Source: Haloarchaeobius amylolyticus
GTDB taxonomy: Archaea; Halobacteriota; Halobacteria; Halobacteriales; Natrialbaceae
Assembly (NCBI RefSeq): GCF_026616195.1
Contig: NZ_JANHDH010000001.1
Span: 1,364,001 to 1,428,000, forward strand
DNA: 64,000 nt
Reading direction: 5' to 3'
The translations under genes and the position numbers were made by a program. A model generated the notes under the pieces. That model was given only the letters and a program-made list of their open reading frames with translations. It was not told the DNA's origin and did not search any database. How positions within the stretch are numbered: the first letter of the stretch is position 1; every line of letters begins with the position of its first letter. This document shows, piece after piece, positions 43,619-52,544 of the stretch.

Positions 43619-43665
43619 GTCCGATATCGTGAGGGCGAACAGAAAGAAGGTTCCGGTACCGAGTG

Positions 43666-44631
43666 TCAGGCCTCCCACGGGCGCTTGGTTTCCGAGCCGA
43701 ACAGCTCACGCATCAGCACGACGACACTCTCCGGCGGGAACTGGCCACGCTCGGTGACGATGGCGTCGACGTATCGCGGCGGCGTCACGTCGAACGCCGG
43801 GTTGACCACGTCGAACCCGTCGGGGTCACCCTGTATCTCGGCGCGCTCCTCGTCGGTGATGACCTCCGTCTCGTCGCGCATCTCTATCTCGACGGTGTGC
43901 CCGGTGAGGGTGTCGGGGTGGAGCTTCAGCGTCTGGGCCGCGACCATCACCGGCGTCCCGCGGTCGCGGGCGTTGACCGCCAGCCCGGACGTGCCGATCT
44001 TGTTGATGACGCTCCCGTCGGCCGCGATGGAGTCCGCCCCGACGAGCACGTGGTCCACGTCGTTGAGGTAGCGCCGGGCCGCGCTGTCGACGACGAGGGT
44101 GACCGGGACGTCCCACTCGCGGAGCTGTTCGGCGGTGATGTGACCCTGCTTGCGCGGGCGGGTCTCTTTGACGATGGCCTCGATGTGCTTGCCCTGGTCG
44201 AGCGCCGCCTTCACGCAGGAGAGCGCGTCGGTCGAGTGACAGTGCGTCATCACGGTGTCGCCGTCGCGCAGGCGGTTCGCGCCGATCTCGCCGAGGCGGC
44301 CCTGGGCCTGGTCGAGGTCGCGCTGGAAGGATTCGGCGCTGGCAAGCACCGACTGGCGCAGGTCCTCCACGTCGTCCCCCTCGACGTCGGCCATCACGAA
44401 CCGGAGGGCGTTCGGCAGGCTGACCGCGGTCGGGCGGGTCTCGTAGAGGACCCGCGCCGCCTCGCGAAGTTCCGCCCTGAGGGCTTCCGGCGTGTCCGCG
44501 TCGCTCTCTCTGGCCTGCGCCGCGAGCGCGCCGGCAGCCGCGTCGGCGATGGCCGCCGCCCCGCGGATCTCCATGGTGGCGATGGCGTCGGCCGTCTCGG
44601 CTACGTCGGGATGGACGGATGTGGAGGTCAT
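43666..44631 (-). CDS. e2b2: Ribose-1,5-bisphosphate isomerase (eIF2B-related)
   Basis: Converts ribose-1,5-bisphosphate to ribulose-1,5-bisphosphate. The 321 residues are of the archaeal eIF2B-like family, often mislabelled as a translation initiation factor. The isomerase residues are visible: Cys131 in MTHCHSTDALSCV and Asp200 in LVGADSIAAD, matching Cys135 and Asp204 of the Thermococcus kodakarensis enzyme. RGAAAIADAA and NKIGTSGLAV are further family motifs. The promoter faces that of deoC across 102 bases. Confidence 0.9.
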   Translation of the reverse strand: MTSTSVHPDVAETADAIATMEIRGAAAIADAAAGALAAQARESDADTPEALRAELREAARVLYETRPTAVSLPNALRFVMADVEGDDVEDLRQSVLASAESFQRDLDQAQGRLGEIGANRLRDGDTVMTHCHSTDALSCVKAALDQGKHIEAIVKETRPRKQGHITAEQLREWDVPVTLVVDSAARRYLNDVDHVLVGADSIAADGSVINKIGTSGLAVNARDRGTPVMVAAQTLKLHPDTLTGHTVEIEMRDETEVITDEERAEIQGDPDGFDVVNPAFDVTPPRYVDAIVTERGQFPPESVVVLMRELFGSETKRPWEA

Positions 44632-44652
44632 AGCTACAACTCTATCCGCACC

Positions 44653-44663
44653 GGATAAAAAGT
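44653..44663 (-). promoter_or_regulatory. TATA box of the ribose-1,5-bisphosphate isomerase gene
   Basis: ACTTTTTATCC on the minus strand, centred about 27 bases before the ATG at 44631; leaderless start expected. Confidence 0.7.
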
Positions 44664-44702
44664 GCCCGACAGCCGACCCAGGCGCCGACGGCGGAACGCC
44701 CC

Positions 44703-44712
44703 GTATTTTAAT
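44703..44712 (+). promoter_or_regulatory. TATA box of deoC
   Basis: GTATTTTAAT centred about 27 bases before the ATG at 44734. It lies about 45 bases from the divergent isomerase TATA box, so one regulator could control both. Confidence 0.7.
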
Positions 44713-44733
44713 CCGGCGCGACAACACCGGGCC

Positions 44734-45378
44734 ATGAACCGCGAGGAACTCGCCGCGAGCATCGACCACACCGTCCTCGGCCCGGAGACCACCCTCGACG
44801 ACGTGAAGACAGTCCTCGACGAGGCCGCCGAGTACGGCATGAACGCCTGCATCCCGCCGTGTTACGTCGCCGAGGCCGCCGAGTACGCCCCCGACGTGAC
44901 GCTGGCGACCGTCGTCGGCTTCCCCCACGGCCAGCACGCCCCCGAACTCAAGCGCGAGGAGGGCGTCAAGGCGTGGGACGACGGCGCCGACGAACTCGAC
45001 GTGGTCATCAACATCGGGCGGCTGAAGGCCGGCGACGCCACCGCGGTCGAGGAGGAACTCGCCGACCTCGTCGCCGCGGTCCCCATCCCGGTGAAGGTCA
45101 TCATCGAGACCGCCCTGCTCACCGAGCCGGAGAAACACGCCGCCTGCGAGGCCGCGAAGAACGCGGACGCGGACATGGTCAAGACCTCGACCGGCTTCGC
45201 CGACGGCGGGGCCGTGGTCGCGGACGTCGAACTCATGAGCGAGTACCTCCCCGTCAAGGCCAGCGGCGGTGTCGGCTCGTGGGCCGACGCGGCGGCGATG
45301 TTCGACGCCGGTGCGGTCCGCATCGGCGCGTCCAGTGGCGTCGCGATCGTCGAGGACTACGTCGCGAACGAGGAGTAG
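44734..45378 (+). CDS. deoC: Deoxyribose-phosphate aldolase
   Basis: Splits 2-deoxyribose-5-phosphate into glyceraldehyde-3-phosphate and acetaldehyde. The 214 residues form a TIM barrel with the start [39 protein letters not shown] and the Schiff-base lysine in [12 protein letters not shown]. It is divergent from the ribose-1,5-bisphosphate isomerase gene, placing ribose and deoxyribose catabolism from nucleosides side by side. Confidence 0.95.
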   Translation: MNREELAASIDHTVLGPETTLDDVKTVLDEAAEYGMNACIPPCYVAEAAEYAPDVTLATVVGFPHGQHAPELKREEGVKAWDDGADELDVVINIGRLKAGDATAVEEELADLVAAVPIPVKVIIETALLTEPEKHAACEAAKNADADMVKTSTGFADGGAVVADVELMSEYLPVKASGGVGSWADAAAMFDAGAVRIGASSGVAIVEDYVANEE

Positions 45379-45426
45379 TCCGAAAAACGGGGTTTCGTCG
45401 GCTGACAGCCCGGTCAGACAGGCCGG

Positions 45427-47439
45427 TCAGAACCGGTATCTGCGTGCGAGCAGCGCCGCCCCGAGGAGGGCGACGAGTGCCAGACCGACGGTGCTGCCGG
45501 AGACGCCGGCCGCGATGGGCTCGGGCTGTTCCTCGCCGGCGACTGGCAGGTCGTCGTCACCGGCCGGGGCGGGGTCGTCCGCCGTCTCCTCCTCGAGGAA
45601 CGCGGTCGTCTCGATGACGTCCATCTCGGGGAAGGTGGTGGTCATCGGGTCCCACTCGCCCGGCATGTGGACGACGGTGTCCACGCCGACCTCGGGCAGG
45701 AGCTGGACGTCGTCGATGGTCGGGTCCGCGGTCGTGGCACCGACGACCTTCACGTAGGTCGTGGTCTCGCCCGCGTCGAGTTCGCTGTAGAGCGCCTGGA
45801 CGTGCAGGCCCTGGAACTCCTCGTCGAGCAGGGCACCGAGCTTCGAGAGGTCCGCGAACTTCGCGGCCGCCTCCACGGTGATGGTCCCCTCCTGCATGTT
45901 CGCCGTGAGCTTGGCCTTCTCGAAGTCGCCCTGCTTCAGCGCGTCCACGAGCTTCGCGGACTTCGGGTCCATCTCGTCGGCCAACTTCTGTTGCGTGAGC
46001 TGGGCCACCGCCATGTCGACGAGGTCCTTCTGGCTCACCGTCACGGCGATGTCGGTCGAGAGGACGCCGTCCTCGATGCCGGCGGCGATGTCGACGGTCG
46101 AGGTCCCGACGTCGATGTCACGCGCGTCGAGTTCCGTCACGAACGCGTCCCAGTTCTCGGTCGCCATGGCCGCCTCGAGCTGGAGCCGGTTCGTCAGGGT
46201 GTCCGCCTCGGCGGCCGAGACCAGCCCGCGCCAGGTCAGCGTGGTCGACAGGTCCGCGGTCTGCTTGGCCGCGAGCTTCGACGTGGCGGTGTCGATGGTC
46301 GCCTCGTCCTGGCCCGCGAGGGCCATCAGCTCGATGTTGGCGGTCATCAGCTCGTCGATGCCGTCGAGCTGGACGTTCCAGACGAAGACGGTCGACTGCT
46401 CGGTCTTCTCGTAGGCGACCGAGAGGTCGGACAGCGTCGCCGCGGCGATGTGCCCGGCGATGATCTCGCGCTCCTCGTCGGTCAACTCGACGTCCTGGCT
46501 GTCGGCCATGGCGTCGGCGAGCATGTTCGAGAGGGCCGGCTCGACGTCGGTGAACAGCACCGTGTAGGCCATCGTGAGCTGGCCGGTCTCCTCGTCGAAG
46601 ACGTGTTCGTCGACCGTGACGGTCGCCTCGCCCTCGAGCATCTCCGCGACGCTACCGACGGTCATCAGGAGCGTCTCCTCGGCGGCCTCGCTGGTCTTCC
46701 AGCTGTCGGTGGCGAACTCGCTCACCTGCATGGACTGGTAGCCGGTGAGGACGAAGCCGTCGTCGGTCTCCACGAGGGAGAGCTCGTAGAGTTCGCGCTC
46801 GACGTCGGTCACGTCGGGTTCGGCGGGCGCGTCGGCGTTCTCCGCCTCGCTCGCCGGCTCGCCGACCTCACCCACGAACACGTACCCCTGCATGGCGAGC
46901 GACGAGCCGACCGTGACGATGCCCTCGGTCGCGAGGATCTCCTCGGTCGACTGCACCGGGAGGTCACCGGTCATCGCCGGGTCGGCCGCGAACGTCGCGT
47001 CGATGGCGAGCGAGCCGGTGCTCTCGGTCTCGTCGGTGGTCGTGCTGAGGTCGACCGTCAGGTCGGTCAGCGACTCGGGCGCCGGCACCGCCACCGCGCC
47101 CGTCGCGTCGAGCATGTCGGGGGTCAGGACCACCGTCCCCTGCCCGCTGACCTCGGGGTCGATGGCATCGGTCAGGAAGATGGCCGCGAGGCCGTTCGCC
47201 ACGTCGATGGCGGCGTGCCCGGAGGCGGTCGCTGCCTCGCTCGTGCCGTGATAGACGAGGACGGCGTCACCGTTCTCGAATACCCATATCTCGTCGGCCG
47301 CCTCGACCGACGCCTCGTGCATGTCCGGGCTCGTCGCGTCCCCGAACGCCGCCCCCGCGACGCCCGGGCTCGTGACGAGCATGAGTGTGACAGCGACGAC
47401 GAGCGCTGTCGCGAACTTGGAAGGCATTACGAGTGACAT
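45427..47439 (-). CDS. Large cell-surface protein with C-terminal membrane anchor, copy 1
   Basis: A 670-residue exported protein. A Sec signal (FATALVVAVTLMLVTSPGVA) precedes a long beta- and helix-mixed ectodomain beginning ADEIWVFENGDAVLVYHG. The C-terminal end is a Pro/Asp/Glu spacer, a membrane helix (STVGLALVALLGAALLA) and the basic tail RRYRF, but no PGF motif, so it should be anchored by the helix itself. The ectodomain aligns along its length with the next gene (shared blocks NGDAVLVY, GDFEKAKL or FEKAKM, TVVHMPG.W.P). ATG 47427 is an alternative start. Function unknown. Confidence 0.8.
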   Translation of the reverse strand: MSLVMPSKFATALVVAVTLMLVTSPGVAGAAFGDATSPDMHEASVEAADEIWVFENGDAVLVYHGTSEAATASGHAAIDVANGLAAIFLTDAIDPEVSGQGTVVLTPDMLDATGAVAVPAPESLTDLTVDLSTTTDETESTGSLAIDATFAADPAMTGDLPVQSTEEILATEGIVTVGSSLAMQGYVFVGEVGEPASEAENADAPAEPDVTDVERELYELSLVETDDGFVLTGYQSMQVSEFATDSWKTSEAAEETLLMTVGSVAEMLEGEATVTVDEHVFDEETGQLTMAYTVLFTDVEPALSNMLADAMADSQDVELTDEEREIIAGHIAAATLSDLSVAYEKTEQSTVFVWNVQLDGIDELMTANIELMALAGQDEATIDTATSKLAAKQTADLSTTLTWRGLVSAAEADTLTNRLQLEAAMATENWDAFVTELDARDIDVGTSTVDIAAGIEDGVLSTDIAVTVSQKDLVDMAVAQLTQQKLADEMDPKSAKLVDALKQGDFEKAKLTANMQEGTITVEAAAKFADLSKLGALLDEEFQGLHVQALYSELDAGETTTYVKVVGATTADPTIDDVQLLPEVGVDTVVHMPGEWDPMTTTFPEMDVIETTAFLEEETADDPAPAGDDDLPVAGEEQPEPIAAGVSGSTVGLALVALLGAALLARRYRF

Positions 47440-47675
47440 TGGGCGCTCGGTTCGATAAGACTCTCGTATAATCTGACACTATTTGGGAGTCTCCAGCACG
47501 GTGAGCCAGCGGTAACGAACACGACGACTCGGCCGGGCTAACAACGAGTTCGGGGAGCCACGTCCCTCTCTACAGACCAGAACCGGTCAGAAAGATTATG
47601 ATATCGTCGGCCACGGCGGTCGCTCGTCGGTGGGGGTCGCGAAAGAATGGAGGGCGGTCGTCGGTGCGTGGGCCG
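47440..47675. other. Intergenic region upstream of surface-protein copy 1
   Basis: No gene seen. Two minus-strand TATA candidates are present, TCTTATCGAA (47451-47460) and GATTATACGA (47464-47473), which would serve the starts at 47427 and 47439 respectively. The rest has no repeat or clear terminator. Confidence 0.5.
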
Positions 47676-49616
47676 TCAGTCGTGCCGGCGGAGCGCGACG
47701 AGGCTCAGCCCGAGGACGGCGGCGATGGCGGTGCCGACACCGAAGCCGGGCATGCCGCCGAGGACGCCGCCACTGTTCGCCTGCACGTCGACGAAGTCAC
47801 GGACCTCCTCCTCGTCCATCTCGGGGAAGGTCTTCTCGTCGGGGTTCCAGTCGCCGGGCATGTGGACCGTCGTCTCGCTGTCCACGACGGCCAGCTCCCG
47901 GACCTCGGACTCGCTCGCGCCCTCGGAGACGGCGCCCTTCAGGCGGACGTAGGTCTTGCCGTCCTCGCCGAGGTTGCCGTAGGCGCTCGTGACGGAGAGG
48001 TCACCGTACTCCTCTTCCATCACGTCCTCGAACGCCGAGAGGTTCTCGAAGGAGGCACCGGCCTCCATCGAGACGGTCCCCTCCTGCATCGAGACGTCCA
48101 TCTTGGCCTTCTCGAAGCCCGAGCGCTTGAACGCCTCGAGGAACTTCCTGGCCTGCGGGTCCATCTCGCTGCCCTGGGCCGACTCGATGATGCTGTCGAC
48201 GCTGCTCTTGAGGAAGTCCTGCTGTTCCATCTCGGCCGACATCGTCGTCTCGAGCTGGCCGTCGTTCGTCTCCGCGTGGAACTCCGCCGTGAACGAGCCG
48301 AAGTTCTTGTCGGTCCGGGACTGCATCTCGGAGACGAACGCGCCCCAGTTCTTCGTCTCGTAGTTCGCGTCGAACTTGAGACGGGCGCTGTTCTGGTCCG
48401 GCGAGGTCAGCTCGCCGCTCCAGCTGACCGTCTGCTGGAGGTCGGCTGCCTGCTGGGCCTCGAACGCGGCCCGTGCCTGTTCGAGCGCCTCGGCGTCCTC
48501 GTCCTGCATCTCCGAGGCCGCGGCGACGTCGAACATCGCGGTCACCGCCTCGTCGTACTGGTCGAGCTCGACGTCCCACGACGCCTTCGCGTTCGTGTCG
48601 GTCACGTCGACGGTCGCGGAGACCTTGCTGACCTCCAGTTTCTGGATGCGCTGGGCGAGTTCCTCGGCCTCGCTCTGGGAGAGGTCGAGCTGCTGGGAGG
48701 ACGCCATCGCGCTCGCCAGCTGCGTCGAGATGGCCTCGTCGACGCCGGTGAGCTCGACGCTGTAGGCGATGTCCAGCCGGTACGTCGAGGAGTCGAAGGA
48801 GTACGAGTCGATGGTCACCGTGGCCTCACCGTCGAGCTGCCGGGTGAGGGCGCCGACCTGTGCCTCGAGCTGCTGTTTCGCCTTGGCACGCGTGCTCCAG
48901 GCGTCGGCCGAGTACTGGCTGACCTCGTAGTCCTGGGCCGCGGTCAGGGTGTAACCGTCCTCGGTCTCCTCCAGCGTGAACTCGTGGTGCTGGTTGGCGA
49001 GGGTGCCGGGCTTCTGCTCGAAGGCGACGTCGACCGAGCCGCTCGTCGTGAACGTGCTGGCCGTCGTCGTCATCGTCCCCTCGGTGGAGACGGATTCGAG
49101 CATTGAGGTGCCCTGCCCGACGGTGCCGGACTCGCTGGTGAAGGTGCCGTCGAAGGAGGCCGACGCCTTCGCGTTCTGCTTGTTCTGGGTGACGGAGGCG
49201 TCGAAGGTCAGGTCCTCCACCGAGTCGGGCGTCGGCATCTGGAAGTCGCCCTCTCCGGAGAGGGAGTCGGGCGTCATCGCCAGCGTCCCGTTGCCGGTGA
49301 CGTTGGTCTGGCCGGTCATCTCGTCCTCGACCATCATGTGCATCAGTCCCTTCGAGAGGTCGATGCCGTAGTGGCCGGTGGTCGACGAGGAGGCCGACGG
49401 GCTGGCTGTGTCGTAGACGAGGACGGCGTCACCGTTCTCCTTGACGTATATCTCGTCTGCCGGTTCGAGCGAATCGTCCTGGGCGAGTGACCCGACGGCG
49501 GCTGCCGAGTCCTCACCAGCGGGGGCCGCTCCCACCGTCGCCACACTCCCGACGGAACTCACGAGGAGGAGTGCGGTGACGGCGAGAACGAACACTGTCT
49601 GTTTTGTCGAACGCAT
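47676..49616 (-). CDS. Large cell-surface protein with PGF-CTERM, copy 2
   Basis: A 646-residue paralog of the preceding entry. The Sec signal is QTVFVLAVTALLLVSSVGSV. The ectodomain starts ADEIYVKENGDAVLVYDTA and is unusually rich in Ser, Thr and Gln, with few N-glycosylation sequons. It ends GGMPGFGVGTAIAAVLGLSL followed by VALRRHD: PGF, a hydrophobic helix and basic residues, the substrate signal of archaeosortase A, which exchanges the helix for a lipid anchor. Its function is unknown; the repeated charged and amphipathic segments suggest an extended surface or binding protein. Confidence 0.85.
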   Translation of the reverse strand: MRSTKQTVFVLAVTALLLVSSVGSVATVGAAPAGEDSAAAVGSLAQDDSLEPADEIYVKENGDAVLVYDTASPSASSSTTGHYGIDLSKGLMHMMVEDEMTGQTNVTGNGTLAMTPDSLSGEGDFQMPTPDSVEDLTFDASVTQNKQNAKASASFDGTFTSESGTVGQGTSMLESVSTEGTMTTTASTFTTSGSVDVAFEQKPGTLANQHHEFTLEETEDGYTLTAAQDYEVSQYSADAWSTRAKAKQQLEAQVGALTRQLDGEATVTIDSYSFDSSTYRLDIAYSVELTGVDEAISTQLASAMASSQQLDLSQSEAEELAQRIQKLEVSKVSATVDVTDTNAKASWDVELDQYDEAVTAMFDVAAASEMQDEDAEALEQARAAFEAQQAADLQQTVSWSGELTSPDQNSARLKFDANYETKNWGAFVSEMQSRTDKNFGSFTAEFHAETNDGQLETTMSAEMEQQDFLKSSVDSIIESAQGSEMDPQARKFLEAFKRSGFEKAKMDVSMQEGTVSMEAGASFENLSAFEDVMEEEYGDLSVTSAYGNLGEDGKTYVRLKGAVSEGASESEVRELAVVDSETTVHMPGDWNPDEKTFPEMDEEEVRDFVDVQANSGGVLGGMPGFGVGTAIAAVLGLSLVALRRHD

Positions 49617-49640
49617 TCGGTGGTGTATCTTCTAGCCAAC

Positions 49641-49650
49641 CTAATAATTC
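49641..49650 (-). promoter_or_regulatory. TATA box of surface-protein copy 2
   Basis: GAATTATTAG on the minus strand, centred about 30 bases before the ATG at 49616. Confidence 0.65.
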
Positions 49651-49862
49651 TCCCGCTTCCGTTGAAATCGGAATTATATTTCTCTGCTGGATAGGGGTCC
49701 GGCCGAGGGCCCGCATGGTCGTGGTAGACCGTCCCTCCGGCCCGAACGCTGGTAGAAGTCGCGGCAGCCCTGCGGCCACGCGAGTTAGTGCCACACATAT
49801 TATAGAACGCCGACCGGCGACCCGGTGCCGACGGCTCGCACGGTGACTCGCTTTCGTGGCGC

Positions 49863-49884
49863 TTTTGCCCGCGCACGGGCAAAG
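49863..49884 (+). promoter_or_regulatory. Palindrome covering the promoter of the methylthiotransferase gene
   Basis: TTTGCCCG (49864-49871) and CGGGCAAA (49876-49883) form a perfect 8-base inverted repeat around CGCA. The left arm overlaps the TATA-like TTTTGCC and the right arm ends 11 bases before the ATG at 49894. The placement is that of an operator overlapping TATA and transcript start. In the remaining 49617-49860 stretch I see no gene or tRNA. Confidence 0.5.
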
Positions 49885-49893
49885 ACCGATAGC

Positions 49894-51150
49894 ATGGCCC
49901 GGTATCACATCGAAACCTACGGCTGTACCTCCAACCGCGGGGAGAGCCGGCAGATCGAGTCGGCGCTCCGGGACGCCGGCCACTACCGCGTCGACGGTCC
50001 CGAGGCAGCAGACGTCGCCATCATGAACAGCTGTACCGTCGTCGAGAAGACGGAGCGCAACATGCTCCGCCGGGCCAAGGAACTGGAGGCCGAGACGGCC
50101 GACCTCATCATCACCGGCTGCATGGCCCTCGCACAGAGCGAGGAGTTCGAGGACGAGGACATCGACGCCCAGATACTCCACTGGGACGACGTGCCCCAGG
50201 CCGTCACGAACGGCGAGTGCCCGACCCCCGGCCCGGGCGTCGAACCCGTGCTGGACGGCGTCGTCGGCATCCTCCCCATCGCCCGTGGCTGCATGAGCGA
50301 CTGCTCGTACTGCATCACGAAGCACGCCACCGGGAAGATCGACAGCCCGTCGGTCGAGGAGAACCTGGAGAAGGCCCGCGCACTCGTCCACGCGGGGGCG
50401 AAGGAGATTCGCATCACCGGGCAGGACACCGGCGTCTACGGCTGGGAGCAGGGCGAGCGCAAACTCCACACGCTGCTCGACCGCATCTGTACCGAGATAG
50501 AGGGCGACTTCCGCGTGCGCGTTGGCATGGCGAACCCGAAGGGCGTCCACGGCATCCGCGACGACCTCGCGGCCGTGTTCGCGAAGCACGACGAACTCTA
50601 CAACTTCCTGCACGCGCCGGTCCAGTCCGGCTCGAACGACGTGCTGGGGGACATGCGCCGCCAGCACCAGGTCTCGGAGTACGTCGAGGTCGTCGAGGCG
50701 TTCGACGACGCGCTCGACTACTGGACCCTGAGCACCGACTTCATCGTCGGCTTCCCGACCGAGACCGACGAGGACCACCAGCAGAGCCTCGCACTCCTGC
50801 GGGAGACGCGCCCCGAGAAGATCAACGTCACCCGGTTCTCGAAGCGCCCCGGCACCGACGCCGCCGACATGAAGGGCCTCGGTGGCACCCTGAAGAAGGA
50901 GCGCTCGAAGGAGATGTCCGAACTGAAGATGGACGTCGTCGGCGAGGCCTACGAGGCGATGGTCGGCGAGACGATGGCGGACGCGCTCGTCGTCCAGGAG
51001 GGGACCGGGGACTCCGTGAAGTGCCGCGACGCGGCCTACCGACAGATCATCGTCCAGAACGCCTCCGAGCACGGGCTCGAACCCGGTGACTTCGTCGACC
51101 TCGAAGTGACCGGGCAGAACACGGTGTACGCGTTCGGCGAGCCGGTCTGA
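49894..51150 (+). CDS. tRNA t6A37 methylthiotransferase (MtaB/e-MtaB type)
   Basis: Radical-SAM enzyme that adds a methylthio group to N6-threonylcarbamoyladenosine at tRNA position 37. The 418 residues show the UPF0004 cysteines (ETYGCTSN, MNSCTVV, ITGCMA), the radical-SAM motif RGCMSDCSYCITKHATG (CxxxCxxC) and a C-terminal TRAM domain (LEPGDFVDLEVTGQNTVYAF). Archaeal members group with CDKAL1/MtaB rather than MiaB. Start is set at 49894, immediately before the UPF0004 domain. Confidence 0.93.
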   Translation: MARYHIETYGCTSNRGESRQIESALRDAGHYRVDGPEAADVAIMNSCTVVEKTERNMLRRAKELEAETADLIITGCMALAQSEEFEDEDIDAQILHWDDVPQAVTNGECPTPGPGVEPVLDGVVGILPIARGCMSDCSYCITKHATGKIDSPSVEENLEKARALVHAGAKEIRITGQDTGVYGWEQGERKLHTLLDRICTEIEGDFRVRVGMANPKGVHGIRDDLAAVFAKHDELYNFLHAPVQSGSNDVLGDMRRQHQVSEYVEVVEAFDDALDYWTLSTDFIVGFPTETDEDHQQSLALLRETRPEKINVTRFSKRPGTDAADMKGLGGTLKKERSKEMSELKMDVVGEAYEAMVGETMADALVVQEGTGDSVKCRDAAYRQIIVQNASEHGLEPGDFVDLEVTGQNTVYAFGEPV

Positions 51151-51174
51151 CCGGCCCGGCGAACGACGACGCTT

Positions 51175-51507
51175 CTACTCGCCGTCGACGAGGTCGTTGA
51201 TCGGCGGCTGGATGACGAACGCGCCGAGTATCGGGACGAGGACTCCGATGGCTGTGAGTCCCGTCGAGAGGTCGTCGGTCACCTCGGTCGCCGTCTGGCC
51301 GACCTGCCAGGCCGCATAGAGGTTCACGAACGGGACGAGGAACATGAGGGTTCGGACCAGCGGGTTGTACCCCGCGTCGAGGTACTGTTTGAACGACGTG
51401 TTCAGGCTGTGGACGTAGTACAGCCAGTAGAGGCCGAGCGTGACGATGGTGAACAGGAGAATCTTCGGCGGGCTACGCTTGCTGAGTGCTGCGGTATCGT
51501 GTGACAT
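51175..51507 (-). CDS. Small DUF4234-like membrane protein
   Basis: A 110-residue protein. SPPKILLFTIVTLGLYWLYYVH at the N-terminus has the aromatic signature of DUF4234-like proteins. Two more helices follow (VRTLMFLVPFVNLYAAWQVG and GLTAIGVLVPILGAFVIQPP). Role unknown. Its stop is 25 bases from the convergent methylthiotransferase stop. Confidence 0.7.
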   Translation of the reverse strand: MSHDTAALSKRSPPKILLFTIVTLGLYWLYYVHSLNTSFKQYLDAGYNPLVRTLMFLVPFVNLYAAWQVGQTATEVTDDLSTGLTAIGVLVPILGAFVIQPPINDLVDGE

Positions 51508-51530
51508 GCGGTTTCGAATGTCCGGCGACC

Positions 51531-51540
51531 TGTTATAACT
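51531..51540 (-). promoter_or_regulatory. TATA box of the DUF4234-like gene
   Basis: AGTTATAACA on the minus strand, centred about 28 bases before the ATG at 51507. Confidence 0.65.
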
Positions 51541-51573
51541 ATTCGCAGACGTGTGGAAGTGAAAGGAAGTCGC

Positions 51574-52497
51574 TCACTCCCCGCCGGACTTCCGTAACAG
51601 CTCCTCGGTCTCCCGGTCCTCCTTCCACTCGCCGAGTTCCTTCGGGTCGACGTGGACGAACACGTCGTCGACCTCGGGGATGGCGCGGATGGCCTGGACC
51701 ACGTCGGACTCGATGTCGTGGGCCTCGAACAGCGTGTGGTCGCCCTCGACCTCGATGTGCAACGAGACGTCGATCTCCGGGCCGACGTAGTGGGCGACCA
51801 CGTCGTGGACCCCGTGGACCTCCGGGTGGTCGAGGGCGCGCGCGACGATCTCGGCGCGCAGGTCCTCCGGCGGCGCGGCGCCGACGAGGTAGTTCACGTT
51901 GTCGCGGACGATCTCCACGCCGGTCCAGAGGATGGCCAGCGAGACGACCCCGGCCGCGAGTGGGTCCAGCACCGGGAATCCGACGCCGGAGCCGACGACG
52001 CCGACGAGGGCGGCCACGGCGGTGAGGACGTCGTTGCGGTTGTCGAGCGCGGTCGCGACCAGCGCCGGCGAGTTGTTGACCTCGCCCTCACGCAGGCAGT
52101 AGCGGTAGAGGGCGAGTTTCACGGCCGCGGAGCCGACGAGGACGGCGACCGCCGAGAGCGAGTAGCGGACGACGAACTCGCCCGCCAGCAGCGTCGTCAC
52201 CGACTGCCAGAGGACGAACCCGCCGGCGGCGAAGACGCCGACGGCGACGAACAGCGAGACGAACGGTTCGATGCGCTCGTGCCCGTGGGGATGCTCGAAG
52301 TCCGGCGGTTGCGTGGTGAGATAGAGCCCGAGGAAGACGATGAGGCTGTACGCGGAGTCCGAGAGGCTGTTGACGGCCTCGGAGCCGACCGCCAGGCTGC
52401 CGGACTGCCAGTAGACGGCCCCCTTCGTCACCGCGAGCAGGACGTTGGCGGCCACGATGATGGCACCGACCCGCCGGACGGTACTCCCGCGTCCCAT
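51574..52497 (-). CDS. Cation diffusion facilitator family metal exporter
   Basis: A 307-residue Zn/Mn/Fe-type antiporter that moves divalent metal out of the cytoplasm. Six membrane helices are predicted. Metal-site landmarks are the GSEAVNSLSDSAYS segment in helix 2 and the FEHPHGHERIEPF loop; helix 5 carries the second acidic pair region (TALDNRNDVLTAV). The C-terminal cytoplasmic domain (VHGVHDVVAHYVGPEIDVSL) binds metal and dimerises. In helix 2 the usual HxxxD is NSLSDS, so metal choice may differ from zinc. Confidence 0.9.
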   Translation of the reverse strand: MGRGSTVRRVGAIIVAANVLLAVTKGAVYWQSGSLAVGSEAVNSLSDSAYSLIVFLGLYLTTQPPDFEHPHGHERIEPFVSLFVAVGVFAAGGFVLWQSVTTLLAGEFVVRYSLSAVAVLVGSAAVKLALYRYCLREGEVNNSPALVATALDNRNDVLTAVAALVGVVGSGVGFPVLDPLAAGVVSLAILWTGVEIVRDNVNYLVGAAPPEDLRAEIVARALDHPEVHGVHDVVAHYVGPEIDVSLHIEVEGDHTLFEAHDIESDVVQAIRAIPEVDDVFVHVDPKELGEWKEDRETEELLRKSGGE

Positions 52498-52544
52498 TCG
52501 TGTGCCGAATACGAGAGGGGAGTAAAAGGGCTTGTCGTGTCCCC

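Noticed and set aside
43666-44631. Reading the gene as translation initiation factor eIF-2B
   Set aside because: The Cys131/Asp200 pair of ribose-1,5-bisphosphate isomerase is present and the context is nucleoside catabolism.
49680-49860. Possible tRNA or small RNA in the G+C-rich gap before the methylthiotransferase gene
   Set aside because: I could not form a cloverleaf: there is no T-loop consensus (GGTTCGAAT-like) with a matching acceptor stem.
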